A DNA stretch of 6,331 bases. Origin: Synechococcus sp. CO36386bin_37. Lineage in GTDB: Bacteria > Cyanobacteriota > Cyanobacteriia > PCC-6307 > Cyanobiaceae. Of the stretch, positions 6,201-6,331 are shown one piece after another (the first letter of the stretch is position 1; every line of letters starts with the position of its first letter). The translations under genes and the position numbers were made by a program. A model generated the notes under the pieces. That model made no database searches and was not told where the DNA came from. It saw only the letters and a list, made by a program, of their open reading frames with translations. The DNA lies in contig WTGE01000272.1 of assembly GCA_011525445.1 (NCBI GenBank), forward strand, positions 1 to 6,331. The letters run 5' to 3'.

Positions 6201-6331
6201 TCATCGACTTGGCTGCAGCGTTTCTGGACCTGGCGTCCGCGAACTCTCTCCGCCCGCTTGGCCCGCCTGGGGCTGTGGGTGCTGCTCTTCTATGTGCTGA
6301 TTGCCCTGATCAGCCCGCTGCTGTTTGGCAT
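6198..6331 (+). CDS. Membrane protein, probable ABC transporter permease N-terminus (3' end outside window)
   Basis: The ATG at 6198 opens a frame that stays open to the window edge (44 codons plus two bases). The product starts with a basic, Trp-rich segment (MSSTWLQRFWTWRPR, then LSARLARL). A strongly hydrophobic segment LGLWVLLFYVLIALISPLLFG follows at residues 24-44, clearly a first transmembrane helix. A basic N-terminus followed by one helix ending in a 'l.sP.l' motif is the usual start of DppC/OppC-type peptide or nickel permeases of ABC importers, and that is my best guess. Too little is present to exclude another inner-membrane protein. The frame is closed by TAG at 6162, so the true start must be within 36 bases of the one chosen. 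It is divergent from the pilin operon and need not be related to it. Confidence 0.7.
   Translation, partial: MSSTWLQRFWTWRPRTLSARLARLGLWVLLFYVLIALISPLLFG

Noticed and set aside
1..6331. CRISPR array, tRNA or rRNA genes, insertion sequences or integrase genes
   Set aside because: No regularly spaced repeats, cloverleaf-like sequence, transposase motif or flanking terminal repeats were seen; nearly the whole window is accounted for by pilus genes.

Overview
The window looks like a chromosomal piece of a marine picocyanobacterium of the Synechococcus/Cyanobium type. That assignment is an inference from the pilin types, the near absence of Shine-Dalgarno sites and the overall protein character; no search could be run. 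Almost all of it is a type IV pilus (T4P) locus. It holds the 3' end of a secretin gene on the + strand (1-701), then a block of six genes on the - strand (6085 down to 711), each encoding a prepilin-like protein. After a 112 bp divergent intergenic region, the first 44 codons of a membrane protein lie on the + strand (6198-6331), probably an ABC-transporter permease.

In order of transcription the - strand block encodes: a PilA-type pilin with a 26-residue leader (6085-5600); a second PilA-like pilin (5563-5087); a very large PilX/GspK-like pseudopilin of 557 aa without the usual Glu5 (5090-3417); a PilV/GspI-like minor pilin (3417-2953); a second minor pilin of 214 aa (2950-2306); and a 518-aa protein in which a class III prepilin N-terminus is joined to a C-terminal von Willebrand factor A (VWA) domain with a complete MIDAS metal site (2267-711). 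Genes are separated by 36, -4, -1, 2 and 38 nt, so they are very probably one operon. The secretin runs head-on into the last gene, with only 9 bp between the stop codons.

Together these genes supply the fibre subunits (two PilA-like pilins), a plausible tip or initiation complex (PilV-like, PilX-like and the other minor pilin) and the outer-membrane pore (secretin). In proteobacteria the VWA-bearing tip protein PilY1 is a separate secreted protein that docks on minor pilins. Here the VWA module is carried directly by a minor pilin, and no separate PilY1 gene is present in the window. This modular VWA pilin, next to an oversized PilX-like partner, is the most interesting feature. Adhesion, DNA uptake and cell-cell or particle interaction are all possible roles, and the sequence alone does not decide between them.

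Base composition changes along the window. I hand-counted about 46% G+C in the first 480 bases (secretin) and about 61% in bases 5641-5880 (first pilin), with the VWA and minor-pilin genes apparently in between.
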